Source of the DNA: Cyrtodaria siliqua
Lineage: Eukaryota > Mollusca > Bivalvia > Adapedonta > Hiatellidae
NCBI GenBank assembly: GCA_037043455.1
Contig: JAWPHD010000087.1
Span: 496,001 to 560,000, forward strand
Direction: 5' to 3'
DNA: 64,000 nucleotides
Position numbers and translations under genes: made by a program. The first letter of the stretch is position 1; each line of letters starts with the position of its first letter. Below are positions 1-10,864 of this stretch, one piece after another. The notes below the pieces were generated by a model that was not told the origin of the DNA, ran no database searches, and saw nothing but the letters and a program-made list of their open reading frames with translations.

Positions 1-1254
1 AACCAAGCGATACGTCATATAATGCGGGCAGCATATACAGACAACGTAATCAGTTAGAAATGATCCTGGCACGTATTCGGTTGTTAGGAGGACCCCTTTT
101 CTTTACGATGGTTTCACGGCGGTTTCACGTTCTCACTCTTCTGTTCATGAGTATCGGAGAGGGTTGTACCTATTTGGACCCGAAACTGTCTATCATGCCA
201 GCAATTTGACCAAGAGTAAAACGATAAGTCATAATAACATACTTTCACGCAGTATCATACGATTTTTCAAGTGAAAAAAAAGCTACTAGATGTTCTTTCT
301 TTATGAAACTTCCCTACTAAAAATCACATCCAATGCGATTGGATGATGTGCCTAGTTTAGTGACAATCACGCCGTTGGGCTGGGGTTAAACCGGTGCACT
401 TCACGTCACTTACACTAATTTTAATTGATTAAACTTGACAAGGTAAATAAGGAAATCCCGGGTCATATCCTATAAAAAAAAAAGGCAATATATATCAAAC
501 ACATTGTCGTGTAACCATCACGTACATGCTTTAAAAAATAATGCCGAAGCCACAAACTAAGCACTCCTTGATATCATTTGACAGAAGCCAGGGTAACATG
601 AAACGAAACAGTTGACATATCAAGACAATATTAAATACATTATTAAACGTAACAGTCCTTATCATAATTAAGGTAGTAGACGTCATCATAGTGGAAAGCG
701 AACTGTAAATGAATAGTATGTAATTGTCCAACACATTTGATAAAGAGTGTGTGAAGGTGATCATTACTAGGATCTTAAGACGTATGTTAATAACGTCAAC
801 ATAACTCAGATTATTGAAGATGGGCTATAAAAGAGACTCAATACTGAACTTAGTTTATATTTATTGGAATAACAAGGCCATGGCTTCAGCATAATATAAC
901 AAGAAACATAATGTGCATAACAAATGTGCAGTCACGATATTTATAACAATTTGAAAAATGGTCACACTGCTGTGACCGCGACATACTGCCACATGCCACA
1001 AGTGGTGACAGGGGCACCACGAGAGACACCGCTATTAAAATGGGGGAAGCAGAGCACAGCAGTGAAAAGAACAAGTCCTCAAATGGAGGTATGGCTGACG
1101 GGTTGAAAATCCTTGTCGCAAATGAGTTCTTTAATTACTTTCATATTTTTAAAAGGAGATCAAAATAGTGATAAAGCATGTTGCAAGTGTCATTATTATT
1201 CAAATGTTGACAGCGATAGCCCTGATAGATTAGCTGTTAGTTTTACAAATTTTA
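1..1254. other. No recognisable gene
   Basis: AT-rich sequence with only short open frames on both strands. I see no conserved domain, convincing exon edges or repeat shared with the rest of the window. Confidence 0.5.
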
Positions 1255-1480
1255 AGAATTAGACTCGACTACAAGCCCCAGAAAAAAACACGAATAGCTT
1301 GTTAAACATAAATCATATGTTGCTGGGTAAAATTCCTCATCTAAGTGCAGATAATGTACAATCTCAAAATTGAAATCATCTCTCTAGTCATAAATATTCC
1401 TTATTATTTCATCATCATACAGATTGAGGGAAGAAGCGCGATATATACAAATTGAGAGAAGAAGCGACACAATGAAACAT
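1255..1480 (-). mobile_element. Naiad-type PLE fragment (RT C-terminal part)
   Basis: Read on the minus strand, this carries a decayed form of the RDDFNF block that follows the catalytic region in the better copy at 13.7-16 kb, followed by a degenerate match to the block after it. A stop sits just before RDDFNF. No start, end or target-site duplication can be defined. It is a dead retroelement fragment; sequence beyond the RDDFNF block is only weakly recognisable. Confidence 0.55.
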
Positions 1481-1784
1481 ATTAAATTGTTGAGTTGAAG
1501 GTATTTAAAATAGATATTATTATTTTCCTTTAACCAATTGAATAAATTATAGGACTTTCATAATTGCTGATCTCTTTGGGGAATATAATCAATAACACGA
1601 TTATCTCGGAAAACTCTCGATAAAGCAATAAAAAAATACATCCATATTAGGATATGGTAGTGTGAGATTGCCAATATAGGGTAGGAAGACATGTCTAGCA
1701 AAAGCTTGTGTCTGCTTAACCATCGATCAACCTTATTGAAAAAATGGACACAAGAGAAAGCCATAAAAAACATATCGTGCTTAA

Positions 1785-1985
1785 AGAGTGAGGTTTGGTG
1801 CATCATGTAACCTTGTTTAAACCCCCGCAGTCTTTTTTTGCAACTGACCGTTTGCAATGCGGTAGCCCTATTCAACCATTTTATGTTTGTGATGTCATAT
1901 CTTGCCTTTTATTCGTCTTTGTAATTATGGTTTGTTTCTTTGAGCTTTTTTTGGTTAACTGGGGTCCTTGAATGCTACATTTTGA
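1785..1985 (+). mobile_element. PLE 3' tail fragment
   Basis: Matches the 3' untranslated tail of the family, as at 5275-5520 and 17670-17880. It includes the GGTTTGGTGCA block, the GTTTAAACCCCC block, CTGACCGTT, GCGGTAGCCCTATT and the terminal CTTGAATGCTACATTTT. It lies about 300 bp from an oppositely oriented RT fragment of the same family, an arrangement common for PLE insertions. Confidence 0.7.
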
Positions 1986-2448
1986 GTTTGAATGTGTGTA
2001 CGTAAATATTGTTAAATAGACTAAATCCAAATAGGTAATTAATAATTAGATTCTTTAGTGCTGCTGATGGGCTTGTAAAGCTGCAGATATTTTTAGTATG
2101 TACTTTGTTCACACGTGTTCGCTTTTCGATTGACAAATAAACCATTGTATTGTTTGTTTTAGTTTTGATATCAATATGTTCAATGTTGTTGTTACGTGTA
2201 CTTTCAGTGTTTGATATGTATATTTATGCTTGTTTCGGTGATACGATACATCGCCTCTTTGCTATTTTAACTGCCTAACGTCCAACACTGTTTCATGCCA
2301 TAATCGCTGTATGACTGTGTAAACGCTGGTAGATGTATATATATTATATATTCTGTGATGAATAATAGAAATTTCCCAGTTTGAGAAAATCTATAACTCT
2401 GTGCTATCTCGCCTAGTGTGCATGATAGCACAGTATATATATTATATA
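1986..2448. other. No recognisable gene
   Basis: AT-rich spacer between a PLE tail and a palindromic MITE. Nothing further recognised. Confidence 0.5.
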
Positions 2449-2589
2449 GTTTAATTAACATTTTTGTCGTGATACGGAAAATAATTCACTCGTGAGAAAT
2501 ATTCTTGCGAGCGAAAACGCACTCGTTTCTACATCGCAAATAATCTTTCTCACACGGGAATTATTTCACTTCAACAATGTTAATTAAAC
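2449..2589. mobile_element. Palindromic MITE, copy 1
   Basis: The element begins GTTTAATTAACATT and ends AATGTTAATTAAAC, its reverse complement. The arms carry GATACGGAAAATAATT-like sequence and fold into one long imperfect hairpin. A second, better copy lies at 52156-52315. No coding capacity. The superfamily is not assignable from the ends alone. Confidence 0.7.
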
Positions 2590-2778
2590 TCTATGTAATA
2601 TAAAATCCAGCGTTGCTGTCACGGCAAATGGCTCAGGTAAATTAATACATTTAAATAGCTTATAAAGCATTGAAAAGGTCAGTGGCTTTCTAAGTTGCAT
2701 ATTAAGGTGTATTGTAATTGTTTAAAGGTATGACGTCCACCTTTTCTCTAAATCGGTCTCATATGTTGCATGCTATCT

Positions 2779-2913
2779 TATAGTTTTGCTGTTGACTGTT
2801 TTACGTATAGCACCGAGACTGCAATATTTCGTATTTATCGTGTTCGGCCGATTTCAAAGGTCATTATCATCCTCTTTTTTATAGTTTTGCTGTTGACTGT
2901 TTTACGTATAGCG
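2779..2913. repeat. Direct repeats flanking a dispersed repeat
   Basis: A near-identical segment of about 33 bp, starting TATAGTTTTGCTGTTGACTG, occurs at 2779 and again at 2881. Between them is about 70 bp of a dispersed repeat (ACCGAGACTGCAATATTTC and GTGTTCGGCCG) also found at 20236-20310. The repeats are long for a target-site duplication, so replication slippage or local duplication is an alternative. Confidence 0.6.
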
Positions 2914-3687
2914 GGCCTTTCAAAGTAGGAATATTCGAGAAATATATCCACGTTTTACTCGTCATGGATCTACTGAACAATCGTTAGTTTGGTTTTTTAA
3001 AATAGTGTGTAGCCTATGTGCTAATATTTAAATGTTTAAAGCCTTCATAAGGTTTTATAAAAACGCCTAATGATTTGCAATTTATTGTCAATTAGTTGTG
3101 GATAACTTCGCCTTCTCTTTGTTAATATGCCTTTGCAATTGTAAACTTTTACCTGGAAAGGGTTTATTACAAAGTTATTAGAAATTGTATTAATTTATTT
3201 CTATCGTTTATGTTTATATTTCCCTATATGTAAAATGTTAGCAATAAAATAAATGCCTGTTGCTCTAGATGTTGTTTATCGTCTCTTTTTATTTTAAAAA
3301 ATATTGAACCAATATCTATTTTTTATTTAAAAATGATGATCTGTTACATCCAAAGTTGATACAAGACACCACATTCATATGTGAGTATATTAAATTGATA
3401 ATGTGTTTCATTTATCAAATGTTAGTTGTTGCTGCAAAGGTTTACAGGGCAACATAATGATTAACGATTTTTTTGGTTGTTTAAAGTGTTTTTTTCATCG
3501 TCTTTCGTTTCATAAAATAGAGGCGACAGGACTACGTCATTTATTTCTCATTTACTTCATTTGTTAATTAATTCAAAACAAAAACAAATAACCAAATCAA
3601 AAACGCTAACGTGATTGAAAAGTCATCCTTTTTGCACAAATATACAATACGAATCGAACAATCACGACGTGTATTGCAAAACAAAAA
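2914..3687. other. No recognisable gene
   Basis: AT-rich sequence with long T and A tracts. No domain or exon structure seen. Confidence 0.45.
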
Positions 3688-3708
3688 GAATGAATGAATG
3701 AATGAATG
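3688..3708 (+). repeat. (GAAT)n microsatellite
   Basis: About five GAAT units, followed by GGTGTTTTACGGCACGTCGA, a sequence I associate with mollusc interspersed repeats. Confidence 0.8.
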
Positions 3709-3923
3709 GTGTTTTACGGCACGTCGACTCATAAATAGGTCATATTGTGCGCAAAAATTGACGAAAAATGAAGAAATGAAGTATTAATTAAAAATTAATG
3801 TAAATATATAAAGATAAAACTATTAAAAAATAAGGGATGATAAGGTGTAATATAAACTATGTATGTAAATCAACAAATGCCCGTCAACGGGTATATAAAC
3901 AAGTAAATATATATAAGAACACA

Positions 3924-4130
3924 TTATAATGATTTATATAGTCTGATCTCTTTTAGGAAATCTAAAACAATACTAAAATCTATAGTATCAAATAACTCTT
4001 TCATAGTATTAACATTGTAGTACCTTTGACGCATAGGATCAAAGTCTACACATTCCAATAAGATGTGTTTGACCGTTAACGGTGCAAAGCAGGGTATACA
4101 TTCTGGTAATTGCTGGTCCCAGTATCTAAC
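3924..4130 (-). pseudogene. Non-LTR retrotransposon ORF2, C-terminal fragment
   Basis: On the minus strand an open frame of about 65 codons runs to a TAA whose complement lies at 3924-3926. It contains PECIPC, LTVKHILLEC and ends in KEIRLYKSL. The C-x2-C, then H-x4-C arrangement is the zinc-knuckle-like motif at the C terminus of many APE-type non-LTR retrotransposons. The 5' part of the element is missing, so this is a truncated insertion and not a host gene. Clade is uncertain. Confidence 0.75.
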
Positions 4131-4199
4131 AAAATTCTAATCCCCGAAGAAAACACTAAATTATAAAGTAGACACCATTTTTTAAGGGGTGATTAAACA

Positions 4200-4340
4200 A
4201 TACTCAGAACCTTTAAAAAGCTGAAGTAGTGGACGCACCTATTCCAAAATAAAGTAAAAAAACAAAGGTATTGGAGAATGTACCATCGATATATGTATAT
4301 AAATGTCGGGATCAGCGATCTCCAAAGATCTGAAGAAATA
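4200..4340. repeat. Dispersed repeat with ATATCGGG-like core
   Basis: This piece (CTTTAAAAAGCTGAAGTAGTGG, then GTATATAAATGTCGGGATCA and GCGATCTCCAAAGATCTGA) matches segments at 31305-31440 and 31480-31570. It is an unclassified interspersed repeat with no coding capacity. Confidence 0.55.
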
Positions 4341-4767
4341 ACAGTTAAATGACAATTATGTATGCATAAGTATTATTGCACGGAAGTAATGAACAGTTTC
4401 TTCAGTTTTACGAAACTGTAACTTTTCGCTATAGCATAGTAATAGTATTTCAATAGAATAACGACCCACCGCATAATCAGTTTACTTTTAGAAGCGATTC
4501 AGAACGAGGCGCAACGCGGTAATTAATAATTACTAGTTCTCAAAGATAATCCGCGTATTAATAGCACAGTTTGTCAATACATGTAGTTTCTGGGATAGTA
4601 GCCTTCAGTTCAGAACAAGAGTAACACTAATTTGTTTTTATTTTTAACAATTTCGAAGTAATTAATAACGTCCAAAACAAACAAACCTATTCACAAATGT
4701 GTTAATAACGTGTGTTAATTCAGTATTCTCACCATTTTTTATATAACCTGAGCATAGTTTCTAGTAA
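4341..4767. other. No recognisable gene
   Basis: AT-rich spacer upstream of a 5'-truncated PLE copy. Nothing recognised. Confidence 0.4.
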
Positions 4768-5001
4768 TGTGACTTCTATGGTGATGTGATTTATAAACTT
4801 CGTAAGATTCTTGGTCATGATTACTTTCATACTATATTTGTTAAACTTGTTAAAAAGTTTATCAAAAGAGCTTATGACCCTATCATTTTGCAACGTAATG
4901 CATGCTTGGTGGTGGGCCCTTTTACAGTTCGCTACTATGCTTTCCTCTTTAATTGTACGATGACCGGACGGGCTGTGGACCCTATGATGACGCCTACCTA
5001 A
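4768..5001 (+). pseudogene. PLE reverse transcriptase, C-terminal fragment
   Basis: About 75 codons aligning with the end of the RT at 15800-16022. It runs FYGDVIYKLRKI, FVKLVKKFIKRAYDP, ACLVVGP and ends DPMMTPT before TAA at 4999-5001. An in-frame TAA lies directly upstream at 4765-4767, so the copy is 5'-truncated in the last quarter of the protein. The downstream tail to about 5530 belongs to the same insertion. No active function is expected. Confidence 0.85.
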
Positions 5002-5261
5002 AGCCCATTGGGACGGTGGCGTTTGATGTTTGTCTATGATCTTTCTTGTCGTGCCCTTAATGGTTTATTCTCTTGTTGCTCTGGCTTCTGCCAAGTCATT
5101 GAGTACCTTCTTTGTGGCTTTCTAGGCTATTGTTTTTTGTATTTATATATACACGAGCAACTATGTGTTTTACTTATATTGCCTATTAATGCGGCCTTGT
5201 TGGTTAGAGAATAGTTCATGGCGGGGATTTCTTTATTTACACTGTCTCGTTTTATTGGGAT

Positions 5262-5390
5262 GACAGTAGGGTAAATGTGAGGTTTGGTGCACCCTATAAC
5301 CTGGTTTAACGCCCCCCCCCCCCCCACACACACACAACTCCCAGTGGCCTACTTTGTCACTGACCGTTCCAAGGCGGTAGCCCTATTGTC
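5262..5390 (+). ncRNA. Candidate structured RNA in PLE 3' UTR
   Basis: GACAGTAGGG pairs with CCCTATTGTC about 110 nt downstream (nine Watson-Crick pairs and one wobble). Inside lie a CAGTG/CACTG hairpin and an ACCG/CGGT hairpin. Other tails keep the arrangement. I did not find a canonical SECIS quartet plus apical AA by eye, so the role is open. Comparison with 8065-8222 and 16278-16383 gives covariation support. Confidence 0.5.
5312..5336 (+). repeat. Poly-C and (AC)n expansion in PLE tail
   Basis: Fourteen C followed by an AC run, at a place where sister tails have only about five C. It is a local expansion of an existing C run. Confidence 0.85.
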
Positions 5391-5530
5391 AACCCTTTTG
5401 TGTTTGTGATGTCGTTTGCTTTTATTATTACTTTTGCCTTCTTGTTTGTCTGTTTGCATGTTTGTTTCTGTGTTTTGTGGTTGACTGTCCTCCTTGAATG
5501 CTACTTTCCCTGTCCGATCTTTTTATATTT

Positions 5531-6229
5531 CTTAATGCTTCAACTAAGGTAGAAAAATACAAGTTTTAACAAATACACACTGCTTTAAGAATTTATATGC
5601 AGATCAAATGTTTGGTTTACACATTGTTTTAGGAATTAATTCCCAAATCAAATGTATGCACATATTAACACAATGAATAAATAATAAATTACATTAAATG
5701 GCATAACTTACAAACACTTTGGACTGATATAAAACAATATATCTATCTCCTGTATCCCTTATACCATTATATCGCGATATAAAAACACCAGACATTACCC
5801 ATCCCATTGTACAATCTAATTTCTACAAATATTCACACTCTCATTCTAATCACTAAAACAACAAAAACACCCATACCTTTCACAGGCTTATCCACTAACA
5901 CAATTAAGTAGATACAATGTGACAAAGGGGGTGTTTTGGGGGAAATGACTGGTCTTAATATATTGTTTTTATGTTTTCTTACCATGTAGTTATTGTATTC
6001 ATTATTTTATTTAGATAAGAAAGTTGAAAGTAATCAGACTTGCATAGTTTATTCTATTTAAAAGGTCAGCTAAAATATAAGCAAAAACACTTCGTTTATA
6101 GATATACCAACGAGGAATTGGTGTTTTCAAACCTTAACATTAACTTATAACATCTAGGAACACAACGACCTCGTGTAACGTTTTTGCCTGACCTAATACG
6201 GTTTGCTATATAAGGTACTAACAAATAAA
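5531..6229. other. No recognisable gene
   Basis: AT-rich spacer between a PLE tail and a dispersed repeat. No coding signal seen. Confidence 0.45.
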
Positions 6230-6900
6230 GTAGCAGCAATGCTGAATTACTCGGTGTTTATTGTACGTGACGTAATTGATATTATAAAACGGCCTGAAGA
6301 AGAAACAATATGGCGGCATCCTCTACAAGCGTAACATCCTGTTAAATAGATAAAACTAGTAAACCATACAGAAAATGTGGATACTCTACATGATAAATCG
6401 AATATTATGTCAGTGCCTTTTACTATCAAGCTTATTGTCTGGGCACGACAACCCAGAACGTCTCCGTAAAGCCTCGGCATTCTTGCTTTTCTAAGCCTCG
6501 CCTAATCAACATGATAGTAATAGGCATTGGCATAATATATTATCTTTAAATTGCATCCTATGGCAAAAATGAACCAAAATCATTACATTAAGCTATATAT
6601 ATTGCAAAACATAATTTCCTTCAACTGACTACTTCCATATGTATTTCCAAAAAAAAAAAAAAAAAAAGTATCATGCATGCAACATATTACGACATACAGA
6701 GCAATTGATGTAACTAAAAGTGCCACGATCGTCGGATCGTTATTGGATAACTTTAAAATTGCGTTCATGTGACACTGCGACTGATTTATGTTGTAGAGTC
6801 AGATAAGGAATCAATGTGAGGCATCCCTGATAGCATTGATTATTAGCAGCTGTACCTGTACATAAAAATGACAAATCCTATTATGTGGCTTGTTATTTGC
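6230..6900. repeat. Dispersed repeat, related to 37140-37660
   Basis: Two blocks match the 37-kb region: one around ACAATATGGCGGCATCCTCT (about 6307) and one around GACACTGCGACTGATTTATG (about 6770). The order of the blocks is reversed between the two loci while both stay on the plus strand. A 19-base A run lies at about 6649-6667. Not coding. Confidence 0.6.
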
Positions 6901-7248
6901 GGTGTATTTAATGTAACGTTAAGTAAATTAAAAATACTTAAGCACGGAATTTATAGATATAAGTCTAATTAGTATAGCTTATCTTGACAAAGTAGTGTGC
7001 TATATTTAAGAACTGTTTAAGTATTGCACCATACACACTGAGTATAAATATATTTTTAAACAAGAATTGGTGGATATGCCTTTCTTTAAAACGTGAGAAA
7101 GTGTTATCAACAACCTGAGTATGAACACGTATCATTCAATGTATTAGTTTTAGAATATTGCTATAATTTGTGTTTTATTCATATCCTATTTCATAAAGTG
7201 TGTAGTTACGTGTTTGAATACTAATTATGATGAGCAAATCGGAATTCA
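6901..7248. other. Sequence upstream of exon candidate
   Basis: AT-rich. It could hold the promoter of the exon at 7249-7459, but I see no convincing core promoter element. Confidence 0.3.
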
Positions 7249-7459
7249 ATGATCGAAAAAATAAGAGAAAAGGAAGTAACTAAATTAATCTCGAGTTTGA
7301 TAATATACTTACTAGTGTGTTGGATTGCATCCGATGAACCAACCGCAATGCCAAAACAACACAGCCACAGCGGTGGCCCCATGTTTTCCATAGGAGAAAT
7401 ATCAAGACTTAAGGTCCACACCCGAAGATTAATTCACAATTATGAAGGACGTCTTGAAG
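7249..7459 (+). CDS. Probable 5' exon, paralogous to 19139-19265
   Basis: The open frame ends in a good splice donor: GAAG at 7456-7459 followed by GTTAGT, leaving phase 1. The last 30 codons contain FSIGEISRLKVHT, close to FSLGEVSRLKVRT at 19193-19232, where the donor has the same phase. Several differences are third-position or conservative, as expected for coding sequence. Translation may begin at 7249, giving a hydrophobic stretch (LISSLIIYLLVCWIA, residues about 14-28) that could be a signal or anchor segment, or at ATG 7348 (MPKQHSH). The family is not recognised. The next exon was not found. The alternatives are paralogous genes, alternative first exons, or a pseudogene pair. Confidence 0.45.
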
Positions 7460-8064
7460 GTTAGTTAAAATATATGGATTGTATAGATATATTGAAACAT
7501 TTTATTATAGGAACACTTGTATATTATAGCATGTGACAATTACGTTTTCAGTACAATTGTATCTACTTTTTATAAACACTGCTTACAGATGTATGATTTT
7601 GGCATGTTGGTTGGTGTTAAAGGCAAACGGTAATTATTGTTTTTTTACTCACATCGTCCCGTTAGTTTTTCTTCAAAATGTGCATGTTTTCAATCGTTAA
7701 TAATAAAAATTTAAAGCAACGTGTGTTTGCATATAATTAACTGTTGATTATATTGCACTAAAATATATGTAAACCTATGGTAGAATGAGCCGGAAAAATG
7801 GAAACTAACAATTGTCTTTAATTATATGCAAGCAAGACTGAAATCAAAATAATACTGAGTCACTAAATCGGGACACTAATTGCAATGCATTTCAAGATTA
7901 CCGTTTGCTCCTTTAGTATTACCAGTAGACGTGATTAAACAAGAATGAAAAAAAATGGCCCTATAAAAATTATAACACAAACGAAATGGCACCATAGATC
8001 CGCACTACACCACAAACAATGAGCAAATTAACTATACAATGAAAAAGATAATACACAATAGAAA
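7460..8064. other. Putative intron or intergenic
   Basis: Follows the donor at 7460. AT-rich, with no second exon recognised. Confidence 0.35.
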
Positions 8065-8222
8065 GAGGTGTGGAAGCAGGGTTACCGACTTGGAAAGGTC
8101 AGTGGGCAATATGGCCCACCGGTCAGCTTAAATTGATTTTATAGTGTACACACCTCGCTATTATTCTGTATACAGCGCTCGAATTGACAATTCAGTTTAA
8201 ATAAAAGTACATTCCATCAAAA
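8065..8222 (-). mobile_element. PLE 3' tail, subfamily 2
   Basis: Read on the minus strand it follows the tail of the 13.7-kb copy: GATGGAATGTA, GCGCTGTATACAG, AATAGCGAGG, then GTGGGC...GCCCAC, TTCCAAGTCGGTAACCCTG. The central hairpin is CGGTGGGC/GCCCACTG here and CAGTAGGC/GCCTACTG at 16327-16348. The A-T pair in the middle is replaced by a G-C pair. Confidence 0.75.
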
Positions 8223-8517
8223 GAAAATGTCTAACAACAAAGTACACATCCAGAGAAATTTGAAAACGAAACACGTATATGTTTTTGTAAACATGAATAA
8301 TAAAATTAAAATCAATTGTATCAGTTAATATATAAGAGAAACATCTCTAATATGGAATTAACAGCAATAATAGAGGTATATTCTGTTTAGCGCTCGTACC
8401 CATGATCCGTGACACGGTCTAAAGAAAAAGCATTTTTTATACATTCACAAGGAATTTCTTGGAAGATATTAGGAGTGAAAGACAAATACGTATAACCAAT
8501 GTTGTATACAATGTATG

Positions 8518-8886
8518 TGGTTTTCTAGGCTCTAGATTTGTTATATTATATATACATGATCATTTATGTTTTACTTATATTGCCTATTATTGCTACCTTG
8601 TTTGTTAAAGATTATAACTTGGCGGGGATGGAAATCTTTATTTACACTGTCCTGCTTATTGGGATGATAATAGGGTAAGAGTAAGGATTGGTGCACCCTA
8701 GAACCTGGTTTAAACCCCCAGCTTTTTTTCCACTCACCGTCCCAATGCGGTAGCCCTATTGACAACCCTTTTATGCTTTTTTATGTCTTATCTTGCCTTT
8801 TATTCATCTTTAAAGTTGATCTTTGTTTCTGTATGTGTTTGTGGTTAACTGTCGTCCTTGAATGTTACATTTTCTGTTCGATTTGT
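8518..8886 (+). mobile_element. PLE 3' tail, subfamily 1, without ORF
   Basis: Matches the tail at 5110-5520 nearly throughout: TTCTAGGCT, ACTTATATTGCC, GGCGGGGAT, TTGGGATGATAATAGGG, GTTTAAACCCCC, CCCTATTGACAACCC and the CTTGAATGTTACATTTTC end. The pairing strands are GATAATAGGG and CCCTATTGAC. It is a strongly 5'-truncated insertion. Confidence 0.8.
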
Positions 8887-9020
8887 ATATCCACTTGTAC
8901 TATATGAAACTAACGGTGACCTGTATTTTGATATACACTATAAGAGGATACTTGTATGTTTGTTATTTTCTTTCTAACATACAATTTACATAGAATAGAA
9001 TAATTTTATTAAACCAAACC

Positions 9021-9078
9021 AATTCTTTGGTTGACTGTCTTTTGCGAATGCTACACTTCCTGATCGAATTGTATGCCT
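9021..9078 (+). mobile_element. Very short PLE 3' end
   Basis: Only the last 60 bp of the tail is present (TTGGTTGACTGTC, GAATGCTACACTTCCTG, TCGAATTGTAT). An extremely truncated insertion or relic. Confidence 0.55.
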
Positions 9079-9532
9079 ATTTTTATTGTCAAACTATTGT
9101 TGTTTGTGTCGTGTGACGACCACAACACATATGCCCATACATCAAACCAATCCTCAAATTATCGTTTCATCCCACATACATGCACAGTTCCAGTTTTACC
9201 CATATTGCGATGAATCGAATGAATGCGGACCCTGTCATAACTTCTACTTTAATCGTGATGTTTAATATCTGTCGTCAGGTTATAATATCGTAATTGAGTC
9301 TCCATGTCCTTTCAATAATTTATCATGCAAATAAACATGTCTGCTATTAAACATCAACACGAAAATGGGGAGTGTTTTTACCCATTTCAGTTGCATACCC
9401 TGTCTACTTTCACTTCTGAAATGTATATCTAAAACTGTAAAATACATGATGAAGTGCTGTTTTTAAACATCAACAACATGTCCAGAATACAGTTATAGCC
9501 GCCCATAAATTACCAGGAAATTGCACTAAAAA
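9079..9532. other. No recognisable gene
   Basis: Spacer between PLE tails. Nothing recognised. Confidence 0.4.
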
Positions 9533-9533
9533 T

Positions 9534-9935
9534 GTGCCCTCAATGGTTTATTCTCTTTATGCTCTGGCTTCTGCCAAGTCATTGAATACCTTCTTTGTGG
9601 CTTTCTAGGCTATTGATTTTTGTATTTATATACACACGAGCAACTATGTGTTTTACTTATATTGCCTATTAATGCTGCCTTTTTGGTTAGAGAATAGTTC
9701 GTGGCGGGGATTTCTTTATTTACACTGTCCCGTTTTATTGGGATGACAGTAGGGTAAATGTGAGGTTTGGTGCACCATAGCACCTGGTTTAAACCACCCA
9801 GCGGCCTTTTTTGCAACTGATCGTTCCACTGGTTGTCATTTTTGAACTTTTATTCATCTTTAAAGATGTCTGTTTCTGTGTGTGTTTGTGGTTGACTGTC
9901 GTCCTTGAATGCTACTTTTCCTGTTCGATTTTATA
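9534..9935 (+). mobile_element. PLE 3' tail, subfamily 1, internally deleted
   Basis: Starts GTGCCCTCAATGGTTTATTC and follows the 5049-5520 tail closely. It keeps GACAGTAGGG, GGTTTGGTGCACC and GTTTAAACC. The partner strand CCCTATTGTC and neighbouring bases are deleted (CCACTGGTTGTCATTTTTG), so the closing stem cannot form. Confidence 0.8.
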
Positions 9936-10039
9936 TCTATATTGAAGGAAAAACATACTCTTTTATAAAGAACTCTTTTCGACTGCACCATACAATCACA
10001 TCCGGTTGATTTAGGGCAATTAAACATTCACTCTTCTCT

Positions 10040-10450
10040 TGGAATGCCTATAACGGTTTATTATCCTGTTACACCGGCTTCTGCCAAATCAGTGAGTACT
10101 TGCTTTTTAGCTTTCTATTATTTTGTTGTTTTATGTTCATATTTATACATGATCATCATTGTGTTATATTGCCTAATATTGCTGTCTAGTATGTTAGAAG
10201 GTAGAGCCTGGTGGAGATGCCTTTATTTACAGTGTCCTGGTTAAAATGGATAACTCTAAGGTTAGAGTGAGGTTTGAACTTAGAACCTGGTTTAAACACC
10301 AAGTAGTCTTTTTACCGCTGACGCTTCAATCGGTACCCCTGTGGTCAACCCTTTTATGTTTGAAGTGTCGAATAATTTTTTTCTTGTTATCCTTGTTTTT
10401 CTGTTTTGCATGCGTGGTTTTCGTTGTCTGCGTTCTGTCATGCTACATGG
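10040..10450 (+). mobile_element. Diverged PLE 3' tail
   Basis: Shows the family blocks in order: ACGGTTTATTATCCTGTTAC, GGCTTCTGCCAAATCAGTGA, TTATATTGCCTAATATTGCT, GAACCTGGTTTAAACACC, GGTCAACCCTTTTATGTTTG. It is more diverged than its neighbours at 8.5 and 9.5 kb. Open frames here are accidental. Confidence 0.7.
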
Positions 10451-10864
10451 TCTGTTCTATTGCTATACCTACCTCAGTTAACAAGTTACGTTCAATTTAT
10501 GAACTGCTAATTGATAAAAATAAAGAAAGTGAATTCGGGGTTAATGGAAATTTCGCTAATGCCCTGATGTCCTGGTAGTTTATTCTCACTGTAAATACAA
10601 TATCATGCCTTGATATTTATTTCACTTCAACATTACTGTATTTGTATTTGGTATTACGACGTTGCGTGTTGAAATCATTTAGATCATTTGACATTTTGTT
10701 GATGGGTTTATGCGGACTATTACAGTATGAATGCAGACAAGTGATAATTTTCTGTTCTGCAGTCCTCTCTAAGCCACCTGATATTCGTTTCTTGAAGCAC
10801 TGTTTCGTATCGTATAACTACTACTCATTATAAATGTTTAGTCAGTCCGTGCTCATTATTGATA
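10451..10864. other. No recognisable gene
   Basis: AT-rich with one short open frame (10642-10833) lacking domain or exon signals. Confidence 0.4.

Larger units (their letters stand above)
5002..5530 (+). mobile_element. PLE 3' tail, subfamily 1, attached to coding end
   Basis: This is the untranslated tail joined to a PLE C terminus, which identifies the ORF-less tails elsewhere. It contains GGGATGACAGTAGGG (stem strand at 5262-5271), GGTTTGGTGCACCC, a C-run expansion, CAGTGGCC...GTCACTGACC, and CCCTATTGTC at 5381-5390, which pairs with GACAGTAGGG. It ends near CTTGAATGCTACTTTCCCTG. Confidence 0.8.

Noticed and set aside
5262..5390. Canonical SECIS element in the PLE tail
   Set aside because: I could not place the UGA/GA quartet and apical AA with correct spacing; kept only as an unspecified structured RNA.
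10246..10578. 110-codon open frame
   Set aside because: It overlaps a diverged PLE 3' tail, known to be untranslated from the copy at 5 kb.
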